Assembly (NCBI RefSeq): GCF_026127265.1
Contig: NZ_WWFG01000001.1
Coordinates: forward strand, 3,833,501-3,897,500
Length of the DNA: 64,000 bases
DNA from: Nostoc sp. KVJ3
Lineage (GTDB): Bacteria; Cyanobacteriota; Cyanobacteriia; Cyanobacteriales; Nostocaceae
Reading direction: 5' to 3'
The notes under the pieces are model-generated. The model saw nothing but the letters and a program-made list of their open reading frames with translations. It did not search any database and was not told the DNA's origin. Positions 43,792 through 52,178 of this stretch are shown here, piece after piece. Within the stretch, counting starts at the first letter, position 1; the number at the start of each line of letters is the position of its first letter. The translations under genes were made by a program, and so were the position numbers.

Positions 43792-44807
43792 TTATTCTCC
43801 TGCTCAAACCAATTACAACCACAAAGATCGCAAATTTTTCGGAAAGTTGGCATTGGAATCCCTTGCTTTTCTGAAAGCATTCTCAGGGTTTCTGTCTTAT
43901 TGGCAGAGATAGCTGGAGGTAAGAAATCACTTTGATAATTTAACCAATCCCTCATATCTTTCTCTAAAAATGGATTGATCGCGGGTAATCCTAAAGGTAA
44001 ATTTGGTTGCCAATCTGAATCATAATTCTCGACAAAACCGACATTCCACTGAGATATTACACATTGATAGTCTATGAGGAAGATCATTAGTTTAAATGAG
44101 TGTTCTTGAGAATTATCTGCTAATATCTTTTGAGTCAGTGATGCCCAAAAAATGTTAAGTAAATCACACAAATTTTCTTTAATCGTTTCATCAGCATTGT
44201 TAAACGCAATTAAAACATTCTGGGATTTCCATAGTTCGCAAATTTTTTCGGTAATCTGAGAAGGTAAACTCTTTTCAGGTAATCCAACTCGACCTGCAAA
44301 TTCATCCCAAATTGCTAAGATATCTGTTCTTGAAGAAGTCCGATTTAAGTCAATAATAATACTTTTGCCTTCCAAAATTTTCGGGATAATCGAAGGTGAA
44401 GCTAGTCGATTGAGCAGCCATCTTTGACCGTAGTCTTTGGAACGACCTTGGATTAAAAACACACCATGAGAATGTTTTCCAGCAATCTCTTCAAAGAGGT
44501 TTTGCTGTTCCCAGTATCCTAACTTTAATAGTGATTTATATAAAAAATCAAAAGTTTGGCTTTTTTCTAAATCAGAGTTTTCTCCTGCTTTCGGTTGATT
44601 AATTTGTTTTTCTAACTCGTCGAGTTCTGCTTCTATTTCTTCTAGTTTTGCTTCATACTCTTCAATTCGCCGTTCTAGCTCATATTTCGCTTCCGAATCA
44701 GTTTTGGTTATTTTTTCTTTCTTAAACCATTTCAACTTCTTCCGAACTTCTTCATATTCCTCTTCTAGGTCTTCATATTTTGCCTCTAAACGCTTAAGCG
44801 AAGGCAT
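43776..44807 (-). CDS. Coiled-coil plus inactive-STAND-like protein
   Basis: 343 residues. Residues 1-70 are a charged coiled coil: YEDLEEEYEEVRKKLKWFKK, then TKTDSEAKYELERRIEEYEA. Residues about 85-340 resemble a STAND NTPase module, but where the P-loop would be the sequence is FLIQGRSKDYGQRWLLNRL, lacking GxxxxGK(S/T). Walker-B-like VLIAFNNADE is also degenerate. This agrees with the inactive STAND (iSTAND) domains described as relay modules in MoxR/vWA conflict systems. It probably relays a signal and recruits effectors by the coiled coil, which it shares with the CHAT-like protein at 37610. Confidence 0.7.
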   Translation of the reverse strand: MPSLKRLEAKYEDLEEEYEEVRKKLKWFKKEKITKTDSEAKYELERRIEEYEAKLEEIEAELDELEKQINQPKAGENSDLEKSQTFDFLYKSLLKLGYWEQQNLFEEIAGKHSHGVFLIQGRSKDYGQRWLLNRLASPSIIPKILEGKSIIIDLNRTSSRTDILAIWDEFAGRVGLPEKSLPSQITEKICELWKSQNVLIAFNNADETIKENLCDLLNIFWASLTQKILADNSQEHSFKLMIFLIDYQCVISQWNVGFVENYDSDWQPNLPLGLPAINPFLEKDMRDWLNYQSDFLPPAISANKTETLRMLSEKQGIPMPTFRKICDLCGCNWFEQENKWLRL

Positions 44808-44887
44808 ATATTCTCCTTAATAATTAATATCTGAAATATCTGCTGAGGTCGCTGAAATTATAGCATCCATACTGCCTGAAAAAACTT

Positions 44888-45012
44888 AGAGTACTCCAAG
44901 TAAAAAAATGCCCAATTGTCATTGCGAGCGAAGCGAAGCAATCACAGCCCTTGGGATTGCTTCGCGTCGCTCGCAATGACGGGTTTTGGATTATTTATTT
45001 TTTGGAACACTC
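44888..45012. repeat. Hairpin MITE, copy B (right flank, inverted)
   Basis: Reverse-orientation copy of the element at 38526. The stem is GTCATTGCGAGCGAAGCGAA..GCGTCGCTCGCAATGAC around ACAGCCCTTGG, with ends AGAGTACTCCAAGTAAAAAA and, on the other strand, AGAGTGTTCCAAAAAATAAA. A decayed piece of the same end (CTTCCAAGTAAAAAAAT) occurs at about 46590-46607. Confidence 0.85.
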
Positions 45013-45138
45013 TTACTGCAAGAGTTGGATAGCCAGATGGTATTGAGATTTAGAAGATAAATAAATCAGGATAGGAACATTCTGAACTTTGCCAAGGAGT
45101 CATTCTAACAGGACTTACGCACTCAAAACCTGAAACCT

Positions 45139-45385
45139 CGATCCCCCCCTAGCCCCCCCCCCTTTTTTAAGCTACGGTGTACACACAAGTCTGAAATAGC
45201 TGATTAACGAAGGTTTACCCCACCCTAACCCTCCCCGTATGTATTGGGGAGGGAACAAGATTTTCCGGTTTCCCCCCTTTACAAGGGGGGATTAAGGGGG
45301 TAATTCGACTTGTGTATACACCGTAGCCTTTTTTAAGGGGGGGATTTGAAAAGTCCCCTTTTTAAGGGGGTTGGGGGATCTCTTA
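45139..45385. repeat. Nested miniature elements: X inside M inside Y
   Basis: A C- and G-rich hairpin element (Y; GATCCCCCCCTAGCC... to ...GGGTTGGGGGATC) is split by a 155-bp element M (45172-45326). M has ends CTACGGTGTACACACAAGTC and GACTTGTGTATACACCGTAG and flanking copies of CCTTTTTTAAG (45161-45171 and 45327-45337). Within M lies a third element X (TACCCCACCCTAACCCTCCC to GGATTAAGGGGGTAATTC, 45216-45306). This fills the gap before the CHAT-TIR gene; no coding sequence is present. Confidence 0.8.
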
Positions 45386-45465
45386 TGCGTAAGTCCTATC
45401 TAACTCTGCGTTTAAGCGGTTAACACACTCGATCTTTAATAATTAATCTACTTTCGTGACTCATT

Positions 45466-46554
45466 TTACAGGGAATTAACCGCTTTGCGAATCCCTTCTA
45501 CCACATTTAGAAATGCGGCATCGCGATCGCTCCATTGAGTTATAGGTTCGCCATCTTTTGGTAGAACCTTGAGTTTACTAAATGGTGAATCTTTCCAATC
45601 ACAAGGTCTGAGAATAATTGGAATTACCCTTGCTGTGCCTTGATTGTGTCGGGCGATCGCTCCCTGCATTTCTATGTCATAGCAATAATCCGATGCCATG
45701 AATGGAGGACTGATCAGCAGCAAAACGATCCGAGCCGATTCCAGTTGCCTCTTAATTTGAGTTTCCCATTCTTCTCCCGCTTCGATGGCGCGATCGTACC
45801 AGGCAGTAATCTTACCCTGCCGCTTGAGGTTAGCAAGATGAATGATAAATTCTTCCACCAAGTTGTCATCTTTATGGGAGTAGGAGATAAATACATCGAT
45901 TGGCACATTCTGTAATTGCTCAACTGGAGGTTGAACAACAGTATCGGAGATAGGTTGAACAGTAGCATCAAAAGATGTGGTTTTTTTTAGCAGCACTGGG
46001 GTCAAATGTTCTGCAATACCTGCCATCCCAATTGCTGCACACCCTAGCTTGTAAGCAAACTCAATCGGACGACCTGCACCGATGGCATCATAAAACCCTA
46101 CGGCAAACTCGATAGCTGCTCGATCTCCAATTGCTTGGTTCATGCCAATTACACAATCAACGTGATTAGCGATCGCTTTGGCTTGCACTTCTGAATAACA
46201 ACCGTTTAGCACAACACAGCGAATTTGGTCAGCAAACAGGGCAAACAGCCTTGCCAGTGCTTCCCCATCCACAAGCTTTGTATTACCAATTTCATCTTCA
46301 AAGACTAGTCCTTGTTCCCCTGTCCCATGTCCTGAAAAATGGACAATCTGCGGACTGACATCCAGCATCGCCCGTTGAATATCACGAGGACGAACCGCCA
46401 ACCGTTGCTCTAATTGAAATTGGTCGCGCTTTTGAGAACGTTGCAGTCCTTCTCCAATGTCTCGCAACTCTTCACCAAGCCGTAGACGAGTGGTGTCTTG
46501 AGGATTGGCAGCCAGAAATAAGATTTTTTGCAGACGATCGCTAGAAAAAGTCAT
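45466..46554 (-). CDS. CHAT-TIR effector protein
   Basis: 362 residues. Residues 1-190 are a CHAT caspase-like protease domain with an intact dyad: His76 in IVHFSGHG and Cys119 in VVLNGCYSE. Residues 217-362 are a TIR domain starting DVFISYSHKDDNLVEEF, with AWYDRAIEAGEEWETQI, IVLLLISPPFMASDYC and the probable catalytic Glu295 in CYDIEM. Such TIR domains can cleave NAD or signal by oligomerising; CHAT domains cleave partner proteins. The combination fits an effector that acts on activation, probably by cell suicide or dormancy. It follows the MoxR/vWA core on the same strand, about 660 bp upstream of its promoter side. Confidence 0.88.
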   Translation of the reverse strand: MTFSSDRLQKILFLAANPQDTTRLRLGEELRDIGEGLQRSQKRDQFQLEQRLAVRPRDIQRAMLDVSPQIVHFSGHGTGEQGLVFEDEIGNTKLVDGEALARLFALFADQIRCVVLNGCYSEVQAKAIANHVDCVIGMNQAIGDRAAIEFAVGFYDAIGAGRPIEFAYKLGCAAIGMAGIAEHLTPVLLKKTTSFDATVQPISDTVVQPPVEQLQNVPIDVFISYSHKDDNLVEEFIIHLANLKRQGKITAWYDRAIEAGEEWETQIKRQLESARIVLLLISPPFMASDYCYDIEMQGAIARHNQGTARVIPIILRPCDWKDSPFSKLKVLPKDGEPITQWSDRDAAFLNVVEGIRKAVNSL

Positions 46555-46830
46555 AATTACTCACATAATTTGCTATAAAAACTTAGGGACTTCCAAGTAA
46601 AAAAATATCCCAAAACTGACACAAAAATCTTCTCTATTTCTCTTCTCTCTGTGTTGCGCCAGGTGCTACACCCGTATTTCTCACGCATGAGAGAGGGGAA
46701 AGAAACAAGGCAGATTGAACTCTCCCACTTCTTACCTCACGGGCGAAGTAATAAGTAATAAGTAAGATACATTACTCATTACTCATTACTTATTTAATTA
46801 CAGCAGATTGCGAGTTGGTGAGGTACAAAA
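46555..46830. other. Non-coding gap with repeats
   Basis: Contains the decayed MITE end (about 46590-46607), a common CTCTCTGTGTTGCGCC-type genomic repeat, and an inverted TAATAAGTAATAAGTAAG / CATTACTCATTACTTATT hairpin (about 46750-46793). No gene is seen. It probably also contains the CHAT-TIR promoter. Confidence 0.5.
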
Positions 46831-47097
46831 ATACCCCACCCTAACCCTCCCCTTATAAACTACGGTGTACACACATCTCTGTAGAAACCCAAAATCGTTG
46901 GAGATCCCCCTAAATCCCCCTTAAAAAGGGGGACTTTAAGAGACTTTTGCCCCCCTTTTTAAGGGGGTTGGGGGGATCAAAAGCCTATGAGACCACTCTC
47001 AAAGACTTGTGTGTACACCGTAGCTTATAAAGGGGAGGGAACTAGATTTCTTTTTCCCCCCTTTATAAGGGGGGATTAAGGGGGGTAATTCACCGTA
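46831..47097. repeat. Nested miniature elements: Y inside M inside X
   Basis: Here element X (ATACCCCACCCTAACCCTCC to GGATTAAGGGGGGTAATTC) is split by M (46860-47023, 164 bp; ends CTACGGTGTACACACA and TGTGTGTACACCGTAG). Target copies CTTATAAA are at 46852-46859 and 47024-47031. Inside M is a Y hairpin element (GATCCCCCTAAATCCCCCTT to GGGGGTTGGGGGGATC, 46902-46978). The nesting order is the reverse of that at 45139-45385. Confidence 0.8.
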
Positions 47098-47159
47098 GCC
47101 CCAAGCAGTACTTCATTTACTTGCAAAGTGCTGTATTGAGATGTGGTGAGAAATTCGGG

Positions 47160-48512
47160 TTAAAGAAGTCCTGCGGACTCATACAATCGTTTCAGCATTG
47201 CAGAAATTTTTGTACCATAATCTAAATCTGCTGACCACCGCCCTGATAGCTGATCGATTAATGGCGCAATTCCGCGTGTAACAAAGCGAAATCTTGGGTC
47301 TACTACTTCCTGTACCAAGGGTTCTAAACTAGCGTAAGCTTTTAAATGTTGGATGTGTGCCCTGACTCCAATTCTGGCACTGGGAAAAGATGCAACCTCT
47401 GAAGCACCACCGATCGCACCTAAGCCAGCAAAGTTATTTTGCTCAGGTTTAATATCACCACCAAACCGTAAAAATCCTGTTTCTACACACATTTGACAAA
47501 AGGCGATATCATAGTTCACTCCTTCTATACCTGCTTCTTCTCGATAAAGTTTTGGAATGTCAGGAAAACTTGCCAAAGCATTTTGATTATTGTTTCTCAG
47601 GAATAATTGTAACTGGACTTCTGAAGTATTTCCGTTCGACATTACCCGGTTAATTTGACCAGAGCAAACCATTAAATTCGATCGCAAGCTGACAGTCCGA
47701 GTTCCAGCATCCCAAGTGACTGCAATATGAAAATCTCGCAGTTCGATGGCTTTTACATAAACTACTTTCCGATAGGTAATTCGATTAACATTAGCCGCTT
47801 TAGAAAGGTCAATCCGCAGAATGTCTACTAAATCAATGGGAATGTAAGCATTGCCATTGACTAACACTCCTTGCTCTGAATAATTTTGTCCATTAATATT
47901 AATATTTATTGGTTGATAATTTGCTTCTGCTGGAGTTCCGGGAGTGGGGTCAATCAAGCGACTCCAAGTTACTAATCCATCGGCAATTCCCAAAGCAAAA
48001 TCACGGCGACGAGTTTGTAGCAAAGCCCGATCTTCTGGATTGGTGATAAACCCCACTTGCATCGCCAATGCTGGAAGCGTTGTCTGGCGACAGAATGCTA
48101 AACTACCCAATCCACTATCTGTATCTGGCTTGACTCCGCGATTTGGTAATTGAGGCACGCGGCGCAACAATCCTATTAGTAGCTGTTCGGCATTGCTTTT
48201 GCGATCGCTATTATTAGAAATATAAAAGACGCTAGCCCCACGCACAGAAGGGCTGTTAGCCGCATCAGATTGAATCTCTAGGGCAACATCACCCCTACCG
48301 CCGCGAGAATTGATCCAAGTGATAGTTTGGGCGGCACTCAAGTCATCAGGAACCGCCAAAATTTCCAAATTCCGCGCCCTCAGTTCTGTAACAATCAAAT
48401 CCCGCAGCAGAATCATTTCTTTAGCTTCAGTTGTACCACCCGCGATCGCACCTGGATCGATCCCTCCAGCTTCTTTCCCTCCATGAGCCGCGGATATAAA
48501 AATACGTCCCAT
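47160..48512 (-). CDS. N-acetylmuramoyl-L-alanine amidase fused to glucosaminidase-like domain
   Basis: 450 residues. N-terminal Amidase_3 domain: MGRIFISAAHGGKEAGGIDP (first zinc His), the DVALEIQSDAANSP block where the second zinc His would be expected, and LAMQVGFITNPED for the terminal Glu region. The middle (about 205-285) resembles a copper-amine-oxidase-N-type stalk (GVLVNGNAYIPIDLVDIL). The C-terminal 140 residues look like a glucosaminidase: YDIAFCQMCVETGFLRFGG, NNFAGLGAIGG and RIGVRAHIQHLKAYAS. Together they would cut both peptide and glycan bonds in peptidoglycan. No signal peptide is visible, so export would need another route, or the protein acts with a lysis or injection machine. 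Confidence 0.82.
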   Translation of the reverse strand: MGRIFISAAHGGKEAGGIDPGAIAGGTTEAKEMILLRDLIVTELRARNLEILAVPDDLSAAQTITWINSRGGRGDVALEIQSDAANSPSVRGASVFYISNNSDRKSNAEQLLIGLLRRVPQLPNRGVKPDTDSGLGSLAFCRQTTLPALAMQVGFITNPEDRALLQTRRRDFALGIADGLVTWSRLIDPTPGTPAEANYQPINININGQNYSEQGVLVNGNAYIPIDLVDILRIDLSKAANVNRITYRKVVYVKAIELRDFHIAVTWDAGTRTVSLRSNLMVCSGQINRVMSNGNTSEVQLQLFLRNNNQNALASFPDIPKLYREEAGIEGVNYDIAFCQMCVETGFLRFGGDIKPEQNNFAGLGAIGGASEVASFPSARIGVRAHIQHLKAYASLEPLVQEVVDPRFRFVTRGIAPLIDQLSGRWSADLDYGTKISAMLKRLYESAGLL

Positions 48513-48582
48513 TGTCAGTATTTCCTCTGATAAAATTAAATGTAAGCAATTGTATAGATCATTCTTGGTCTAGCAACAAGAA

Positions 48583-48630
48583 TATAATAGCCATCAGAAG
48601 TCCAAAGTCATTTGGACTTTGTTATTTCTC
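48583..48630 (+). promoter_or_regulatory. TATAAT box and leader hairpin upstream of dnaG
   Basis: TATAAT (48583-48588) is followed after ten bases by AGTCCAAA-GTCA-TTTGGACT (48599-48618) and TTGTTATTT, a short terminator-like hairpin. It would end a transcript about 35 nt long or act as an attenuator before dnaG. No -35 box is obvious. Confidence 0.35.
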
Positions 48631-48717
48631 CAAACTTAATGCTCCGGGACTGAGGACTAAAAGCGAGGAATAAAAGAAGGATAACCCATGCCCCATGCCC
48701 AATCCCAATAACTAAAT

Positions 48718-50673
48718 ATGCAAATCCCCCGCTTGCACCCAGATACAATTGAGGAAGTTAAACTACGGGCTGATATTGTAGATGTCATCTCGGAATACGT
48801 AGTTTTACGCAAACGTGGAAAGGATTTTGTCGGTTTGTGTCCCTTCCATGATGAAAAATCTCCTAGCTTCACCGTCAGTCAGACCAAGCAAATGTACTAT
48901 TGCTTCGGCTGTCAAGCTGCGGGAAATGCGATTAAGTTTGTCATGGAGTTGGGAAAGCGTTCTTTTATTGATGTGGTGTTGGATTTAGCACGGCGTTACC
49001 AAGTACCTGTGCAAACCCTAGAACCCGAACAACGCCAAGAATTACAGCGTCAGCTATCTTTGCGTGAACAATTATATGAAGTTTTGGCAACGTCCGCCCA
49101 ATTTTATCAACACGCCCTAAGACAATCCCAAGGGCAAAAGGCATTTCAATATTTGCAATCTAACCGCCAACTCAAAGAAGAAACCATACAGCAGTTTGGT
49201 TTAGGTTATGCCCCCGCAGGTTGGGAAACTCTTTATCGTTATCTTGTAGAAGATAAACATTTACCTGCGCAGATACTAGAAAAAGCGGGATTGATTAAGC
49301 CGAGGAAGGAAGGAGGCGGTTATTATGATGTATTTCGCGATCGCTTAATGATTCCCATCCGCGATGTCCAAGGGCGTGTCATTGCCTTTGGTGGGAGAAC
49401 GCTGACGGATGAACAGCCTAAATATCTGAACTCACCAGAAACAGAACTTTTTAGTAAAGGTAAAACATTATTTGCCCTCGATCGAGCCAAGGGTGGAATT
49501 TCCCAACTCGATCAAGCAGTGGTGGTAGAGGGATATTTTGATGCGATCGCTCTCCACGCTGCTGGGATTAATAACGCCGTCGCCTCTCTCGGTACAGCCT
49601 TAAGTTTAGAACAAGTCCGATTAATATTACGCTACACCGAATCGAAGCAATTAATCCTCAACTTTGATGCCGATAAAGCCGGAACCAATGCCGCCGAACG
49701 TGCGATCGGTGAAATTGCCGAACTAGCATATAAAGGCGAAGTTCAGCTAAAAATTCTCAATTTACCCGATGGTAAAGATGCTGATGAATATTTACATAGT
49801 CACACTCCCGAAGATTATAGAGAACTGCTAAAAAATGCGCCACTTTGGTTAGATTGGCAGATTCAGCAAATTATTCAAGACCGAGATTTAAAACAGGCTA
49901 CTGATTTTCAGCAAGTAACTCAGCAATTAGTCAAATTACTTAAAAATATCGCTAACAGCGATACACGAAATTATTACGTTTCCTACTGTGCAGAGATACT
50001 CAGCTTGGGAGATACCAGACTTATACCCCTACGAGTCGAAAATCTGCTAACTCAAATTGCTCCACAACCTTATATTCCAGGTTCGTCGATAAAAGGTTTC
50101 TTACGCAAGCAGCAAAACTCTGGAGTCCACAAGTCAAATGAAACATCTGTACAAAGCGAACGCAGTCTTTTAGAACACGCAGAGGCATTATTACTAAGGA
50201 TTTACTTACATTGTCCTGAACAGCGTCAAGCGATTATTGCCGAACTAGAGGAGCGAGATTTGCAATTTAGCCTTTCTCACCACCGATTTTTATGGCAACA
50301 AATTTTAGAAATATCATTCGATGATGGAGAAACAAGAAATGTTGCGTCTCAACCAGATTTAATTTCTCGCTTGCAAGACCAGTTTTTAGAATTTAGCAGC
50401 GAAATGGGGTTAATTTCCCATTTATTCCATGTAAATGAAAAAAACCAGAAAGAAATACTTCGGACTCCGCAAGTAGTTCAAGCTGCGATCGCTTGCATGG
50501 ATTTAGTCATGCTTGAAAAACGCTATCGTCACTTTTTGGAACTATGGCAACAAACCGATCCAGAAGCTGAACCAGAGCGCTATCAATCTTATTATCAAGC
50601 TTTCTACGCTGAAAAAATCAAGCTTCAGAAAATAGACCGACAACGATTATTTTCCATCACAGAGTTGTTGTAG
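48718..50673 (+). CDS. dnaG: DNA primase
   Basis: 651 residues. The N-terminal zinc finger has CPFHDEKSPSF and YYCFGCQAAGNA (CHC2 type, residues about 41-65). The RNA polymerase core follows with GRTLTDEQPKYLNSPETELF, and the TOPRIM domain has VVVEGYFDAIALHAAG and LNFDADKAGTNAA. The C-terminal third is the helicase-interaction region, longer and less conserved. It makes RNA primers on the lagging strand with DnaB. The start ATG 48718 directly precedes QIPRLHPDTIEEVKLRADIV, the normal primase N-terminus. Confidence 0.97.
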   Translation: MQIPRLHPDTIEEVKLRADIVDVISEYVVLRKRGKDFVGLCPFHDEKSPSFTVSQTKQMYYCFGCQAAGNAIKFVMELGKRSFIDVVLDLARRYQVPVQTLEPEQRQELQRQLSLREQLYEVLATSAQFYQHALRQSQGQKAFQYLQSNRQLKEETIQQFGLGYAPAGWETLYRYLVEDKHLPAQILEKAGLIKPRKEGGGYYDVFRDRLMIPIRDVQGRVIAFGGRTLTDEQPKYLNSPETELFSKGKTLFALDRAKGGISQLDQAVVVEGYFDAIALHAAGINNAVASLGTALSLEQVRLILRYTESKQLILNFDADKAGTNAAERAIGEIAELAYKGEVQLKILNLPDGKDADEYLHSHTPEDYRELLKNAPLWLDWQIQQIIQDRDLKQATDFQQVTQQLVKLLKNIANSDTRNYYVSYCAEILSLGDTRLIPLRVENLLTQIAPQPYIPGSSIKGFLRKQQNSGVHKSNETSVQSERSLLEHAEALLLRIYLHCPEQRQAIIAELEERDLQFSLSHHRFLWQQILEISFDDGETRNVASQPDLISRLQDQFLEFSSEMGLISHLFHVNEKNQKEILRTPQVVQAAIACMDLVMLEKRYRHFLELWQQTDPEAEPERYQSYYQAFYAEKIKLQKIDRQRLFSITELL

Positions 50674-50688
50674 GTTAAGGCAAGACAT

Positions 50689-50741
50689 GATAAATCGCCG
50701 TCTCTACAAAGGACTGATTATTGTAAAGACGGCGATTTATC
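50689..50741 (+). terminator. Hairpin after dnaG
   Basis: GATAAATCGCCGTCT (50689-50703) and AGACGGCGATTTATC (50727-50741) form a perfect 15-bp stem. There is no strong T tract, so it may be a 3'-stabilising hairpin or a repeat family of this genome as well as a terminator. Confidence 0.6.
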
Positions 50742-50827
50742 GCGTCTCTTTATTTATCGCATCCCTTGCCTTAACCGAACAGTATTAGACATCTCTAGGA
50801 ACTCAATATGCGTAACCATAAATCCTT

Positions 50828-50990
50828 AGAGGTTGTTTGAAAAGTAGTTAGGTGTGATTTTAGGCACTCGTTGATCCCCCCTAACCCCCCTTAAAAAGGG
50901 GGGAACCGGAATCCAAGTCCCCCTTTTTAAGGGGGATTTAGGGGGATCTCCAAGGGTTAGGCGTATAAAAAAACTTTTCAAACAACCTCT
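50828..50990. repeat. MITE with embedded G-rich hairpin element (Y, third copy)
   Basis: Ends AGAGGTTGTTTGAAAAGTAG and, inverted, CTTTTCAAACAACCTCT bound 163 bp, with TTA on both sides as a possible 3-bp target copy. This resembles non-autonomous IS5-type elements. Inside (50872-50948) is a Y-type hairpin, GATCCCCCCTAACCCCCCTT to GGGGGATTTAGGGGGATC. The element fills most of the gap between dnaG and the WD40 gene. Confidence 0.75.
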
Positions 50991-51015
50991 TAGCCCAAGC
51001 GTATTGCATTATCAA

Positions 51016-52086
51016 TTACAAATTATTTTCACTGCGCCCAAATCCTTGACCCCGCAAAACTTTTGACCAAATAACTAATTCGCCTTGCTCACCGCCTCCG
51101 GCTAGTAACTTCCCTTGGGGATGCCAAGCTAAGGTCGAAAAACCTCCTGAGACACCTGTGATAATTTGGGATACTTCCTTAGCTTGGTTCCACAAACACA
51201 ACCAGCCGTCAGCAGCCGCAGAAGCAAGCAGGAAGCTTTTGGGTGCAAAGGCGATCGCATTAATCACACCAACATGATTTGTTAATACTCGTGCTTCCCA
51301 ACCTAAAGTATCATCCTCTAGTTTCTCCCACACCACAATCCCTTCAACGCTAGAAGATGCCAGTATTGGCACGCCTACTTTGTTGGTAGCCTCTGACCAT
51401 GCCAATTGGCGAATTTTACCAGGGAAGCCACGCATTACCCAAGGATCGGGGTTATTCCATTCCAAAACGGTGACACTACGATCCATGTTGCCAGAAGCCA
51501 GGAATTTGCCATCGGGCGACCAAGCCATAGCTAAACTGACAGTAGTCATATCTAGGCTGTATGGTTCTTCATCCCAGTTTTGACTGTGCCAAATCTTGAC
51601 TCCCTTATAACCACTAATGGCTAAATATTGTCCGTCAATGCGCCAATCTATACCTAATACTGAAGAGTTGTCGAAATTCAGCGTCACGACAATTTCACGA
51701 GTATCTGCATCCCAGACTTGGACGTAACGCCCTAAACTAAAAGCCAGTTGATTACTGGTGTAATTCCAAGCTAGCTTGTCAACCCATGCGGGGGCATTTT
51801 CCAGCGTGGCAATTAATTCAGTATCGCGCCAAATTTTTACTTGTCCATCTTGTCCGCCAACGGCTAAAAATTTTCCATCTGGGGAAAATGCCAGACAGTC
51901 TACTGATTTACCGTTACCAGTTTGTAGCATTGTAAGTTCGCTATCATTCCACAAAACTACTTCACCATCGGCAGAAGTTGCTGCTAAAGTTTTACCTTGT
52001 GGCGACCAAGCGATCGCAGTTACATAATCTGAAAGTGTCCCCGAATAGTATTGTTCAAATTCTTTAGATTTGGTTATGGAGTTCAT
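51016..52086 (-). CDS. WD40-repeat protein
   Basis: 356 residues, seven WD40-like blades covering the whole length. Repeated motifs are visible: AIAWSPQGKTLAATSADGEV, CLAFSPDGKFLAVGGQDGQV, AMAWSPDGKFLASGNMDRSV, AIAFAPKSFLLASAAADGWL and TLAWHPQGKLLAGGGEQGEL. There is no signal or membrane helix, so it is probably a cytoplasmic propeller scaffold. It lies 92 bp downstream of the CobW-type GTPase gene on the same strand, so the two may work together in metal handling; that is inference. Confidence 0.88.
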   Translation of the reverse strand: MNSITKSKEFEQYYSGTLSDYVTAIAWSPQGKTLAATSADGEVVLWNDSELTMLQTGNGKSVDCLAFSPDGKFLAVGGQDGQVKIWRDTELIATLENAPAWVDKLAWNYTSNQLAFSLGRYVQVWDADTREIVVTLNFDNSSVLGIDWRIDGQYLAISGYKGVKIWHSQNWDEEPYSLDMTTVSLAMAWSPDGKFLASGNMDRSVTVLEWNNPDPWVMRGFPGKIRQLAWSEATNKVGVPILASSSVEGIVVWEKLEDDTLGWEARVLTNHVGVINAIAFAPKSFLLASAAADGWLCLWNQAKEVSQIITGVSGGFSTLAWHPQGKLLAGGGEQGELVIWSKVLRGQGFGRSENNL

Positions 52087-52091
52087 ATTTT

Positions 52092-52173
52092 CTACAGAAG
52101 TTAGGAATTAAAAGTTAGGAGTTAGAAGTTAGGAATTTTTAACTCATCACTCATAACTCCTAACTCCTAACTA
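52092..52173. repeat. Inverted AGTTAGG-type short tandem repeat
   Basis: AGTTAGGAATTAAAAGTTAG and further units face AACTCCTAACTCCTAAC. Same family as the repeats inside the atp operon. It separates the GTPase and WD40 genes and can form a hairpin in their transcript. Confidence 0.75.
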
Positions 52174-52178
52174 TTTAT

